From contig DFYK01000004.1 of assembly GCA_002383605.1 (NCBI GenBank), positions 1 to 42,869 on the forward strand: a DNA stretch of 42,869 nt, in the 5' to 3' direction. Positions 42,113 to 42,869 of this stretch are shown here, in pieces. Position 1 is the stretch's first letter. Each line of letters starts with the position of its first letter. Source of the DNA: Proteiniphilum sp. UBA4084. GTDB lineage: Bacteria > Bacteroidota > Bacteroidia > Bacteroidales > Dysgonomonadaceae. The notes beneath the pieces are model-generated. The model was given only the letters and a program-made list of their open reading frames with translations. It did no database searches and had not been told where the DNA came from. The translations under genes and the position numbers were made by a program.

Positions 42113-42604
42113 ATGGCAACCGAACTGAATAATCTTTCGTCGTACGATCCGAAACAGGTTCCTTCGGGAAACGGAAAACGAATTGGCATCGTGGTGTCCG
42201 AATGGAACTCTTCCGTAACGGAAAGCCTGTTGCACGGAGCAACCGACACACTGCTTAAATTCGGGGTATCGGCCGACAACATTGTTATAGAATATGTGCC
42301 CGGAAGCTTTGAACTGACCTACGGTGCAAAGGTTTTAACAGCGAAAGGCAACGTTGACTGTGTAATCATCCTGGGATGTGTGATACAGGGAGAAACTCCA
42401 CACTTCACCTTTGTCTGCGACAGCGTGACAGAGGGAACCACCCAACTGAATCTGACACAGAATGTTCCAGTGATCTTTGGACTGCTCACCACCAACACGC
42501 TCGACCAGGCAAAGGCTAGAGCGGGCGGCAGACACGGAAACAAAGGGGATGAAGCGGCAATCACTGCTTTAAAAATGATCGCCTTCAGGGAAAAATACCA
42601 ATAA
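42113..42604 (+). CDS. ribH: 6,7-dimethyl-8-ribityllumazine synthase
   Basis: This 163-residue enzyme condenses the ribityl-pyrimidine with dihydroxybutanone phosphate in riboflavin synthesis. Motifs: RIGIVVSEWNSSVTESLLHGA, the binding loop YVPGSFELTYGAKVL, VIQGETPHFTFVCDSVTEG with the catalytic His, and GLLTTNTLDQAKARAGGRHGNKGDEAA. It follows the TPR gene, an order shared by many Bacteroidales. No FMN riboswitch was seen. Confidence 0.95.
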   Translation: MATELNNLSSYDPKQVPSGNGKRIGIVVSEWNSSVTESLLHGATDTLLKFGVSADNIVIEYVPGSFELTYGAKVLTAKGNVDCVIILGCVIQGETPHFTFVCDSVTEGTTQLNLTQNVPVIFGLLTTNTLDQAKARAGGRHGNKGDEAAITALKMIAFREKYQ

Positions 42605-42611
42605 TATATTG

Positions 42612-42619
42612 TATCTTTG
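42612..42619 (+). promoter_or_regulatory. -7 element of the tRNA operon
   Basis: TATCTTTG matches TAnnTTTG and lies 11 bases before the tRNA-Tyr 5' end, so the primary transcript would have almost no leader. Confidence 0.55.
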
Positions 42620-42630
42620 TAGCGCAAAAA

Positions 42631-42716
42631 GGGCAGTTACCAGAGTGGCCAAATGGGGCTGACTGTAACTCAGCTGGCTTTCGCCTTCGGTGGTTCGAAT
42701 CCATCACTGCCCACCA
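42631..42716 (+). tRNA. tRNA-Tyr (anticodon GTA), CCA encoded
   Basis: A complete 86-nt class II tRNA. Acceptor arms GGGCAGT and ACTGCCC pair perfectly (42631-42637 with 42706-42712). The anticodon stem GCTGA/TCAGC holds the loop CTGTAAC, with GTA at 42665-42667. A long variable arm (GGC...GCC) and the T loop TTCGAAT are present. A and CCA are encoded at 42713-42716. Confidence 0.96.
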
Positions 42717-42827
42717 CTCAATGTGCCAATTATTCAATGTGCCAATATGCCAATGAATGAATTTGCCAATTGGCACATTAGCAAATTAGTCGCATTGGCA
42801 AATTAGTCACATTGGCAAATTGAAATT
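42717..42827. repeat. AATGTGCC-type repeats between two tRNA genes
   Basis: The 111-base spacer is filled with units around AATGTGCCAAT and their complement. It includes two 17-bp direct copies of GCAAATTAGTCGCATTG (the second with A for G) and a perfect 12-bp palindrome TGCCAATTGGCA at 42764-42775. A short stretch of the same kind is found at 25410-25440. Confidence 0.78.
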
Positions 42828-42869
42828 GCGGAAGTAGCTCAGTCGATAGAGCATTAGCCTTCCAAGCTG
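42828..42869 (+). tRNA. tRNA-Gly (anticodon TCC), 5' part only
   Basis: The window cuts this tRNA. The acceptor start GCGGAAG, the D arm (AGCTCAGTCGATAGAGC) and the anticodon loop CTTCCAA with TCC at 42861-42863 are visible. The 3' half lies outside. Confidence 0.9.

Overview
This 42.9-kb window comes from the chromosome of an anaerobic Bacteroidota bacterium of the order Bacteroidales. The gene content best fits a Dysgonomonadaceae-like member such as Proteiniphilum or Petrimonas, but the genus is an inference. The phylum call rests on lineage-typical genes (GldH, a RicT-type PSP1 protein, DUF4290, DUF4295, DUF4922, a GH109 lipoprotein, a TonB receptor with an N-terminal carboxypeptidase-regulatory-like domain), on the repeated -7 promoter element TAnnTTTG, and on the gene order L28-L33-DUF4295-ftsY-rimO-HU. 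No phage, transposase, CRISPR array or resistance gene was seen; almost everything is housekeeping.

Layout. 0.1-1.9 kb: a DEAD-box RNA helicase. 1.9-4.8 kb (minus): a four-subunit 2-oxoacid:ferredoxin oxidoreductase operon with an extra 53-residue membrane protein between the alpha and beta genes. 4.9-11.4 kb (minus): a long co-oriented run (rseP, metF, delta-prime clamp-loader subunit, ricT, gldH, DUF2520, kdsC). 11.7-15.1 kb (minus): dxr, an ABC ATPase, rimM and DUF4290. 15.4-18.3 kb: a four-gene segment (glucosaminidase-LysM, cdd, a lipoprotein, DUF4922) bracketed by long inverted repeats. 18.6-23.0 kb (plus): serB, a USP-like protein and a large TPR protein. 23.1-26.0 kb (minus): nadD, a GlsB-like membrane protein, nspC and a nitroreductase. 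26.2-27.5 kb (plus): a hemerythrin protein and an overlapping LuxR-type regulator, meeting a convergent TonB receptor. 30.3-32.3 kb: sucCD. 32.4-36.1 kb (minus): a GH109 lipoprotein and an M60-like (enhancin-type) lipoprotein peptidase, a plausible mucin or glycoprotein degradation pair. 36.2-40.4 kb (minus): an HU-TM-LysM protein, rimO, ftsY, DUF4295, L33 and L28. 40.6-42.6 kb: a secreted DUF4468-like protein, a membrane TPR protein and ribH. The window ends in tRNA-Tyr and the first part of tRNA-Gly.

The most unusual signal is a dispersed, structured intergenic repeat between 11.5 and 25.4 kb. Each copy has a head of exactly 37 nt with conserved ends (ACCGCTG ... AGCTGA) and a variable interior. 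A tract of 7-bp units built on CTGA follows and usually closes with CTAAAA. Ten good copies occur at five loci, in both orientations. They abut the start codons of DUF4290, serB and nspC, form the last codons and TAG stops of dxr and nadD, lie directly against the TAG stops of two more genes, and form a 150/157-bp inverted repeat around the 15.4-18.3 kb segment. The two arms differ by one substitution and by exactly one 7-bp unit.
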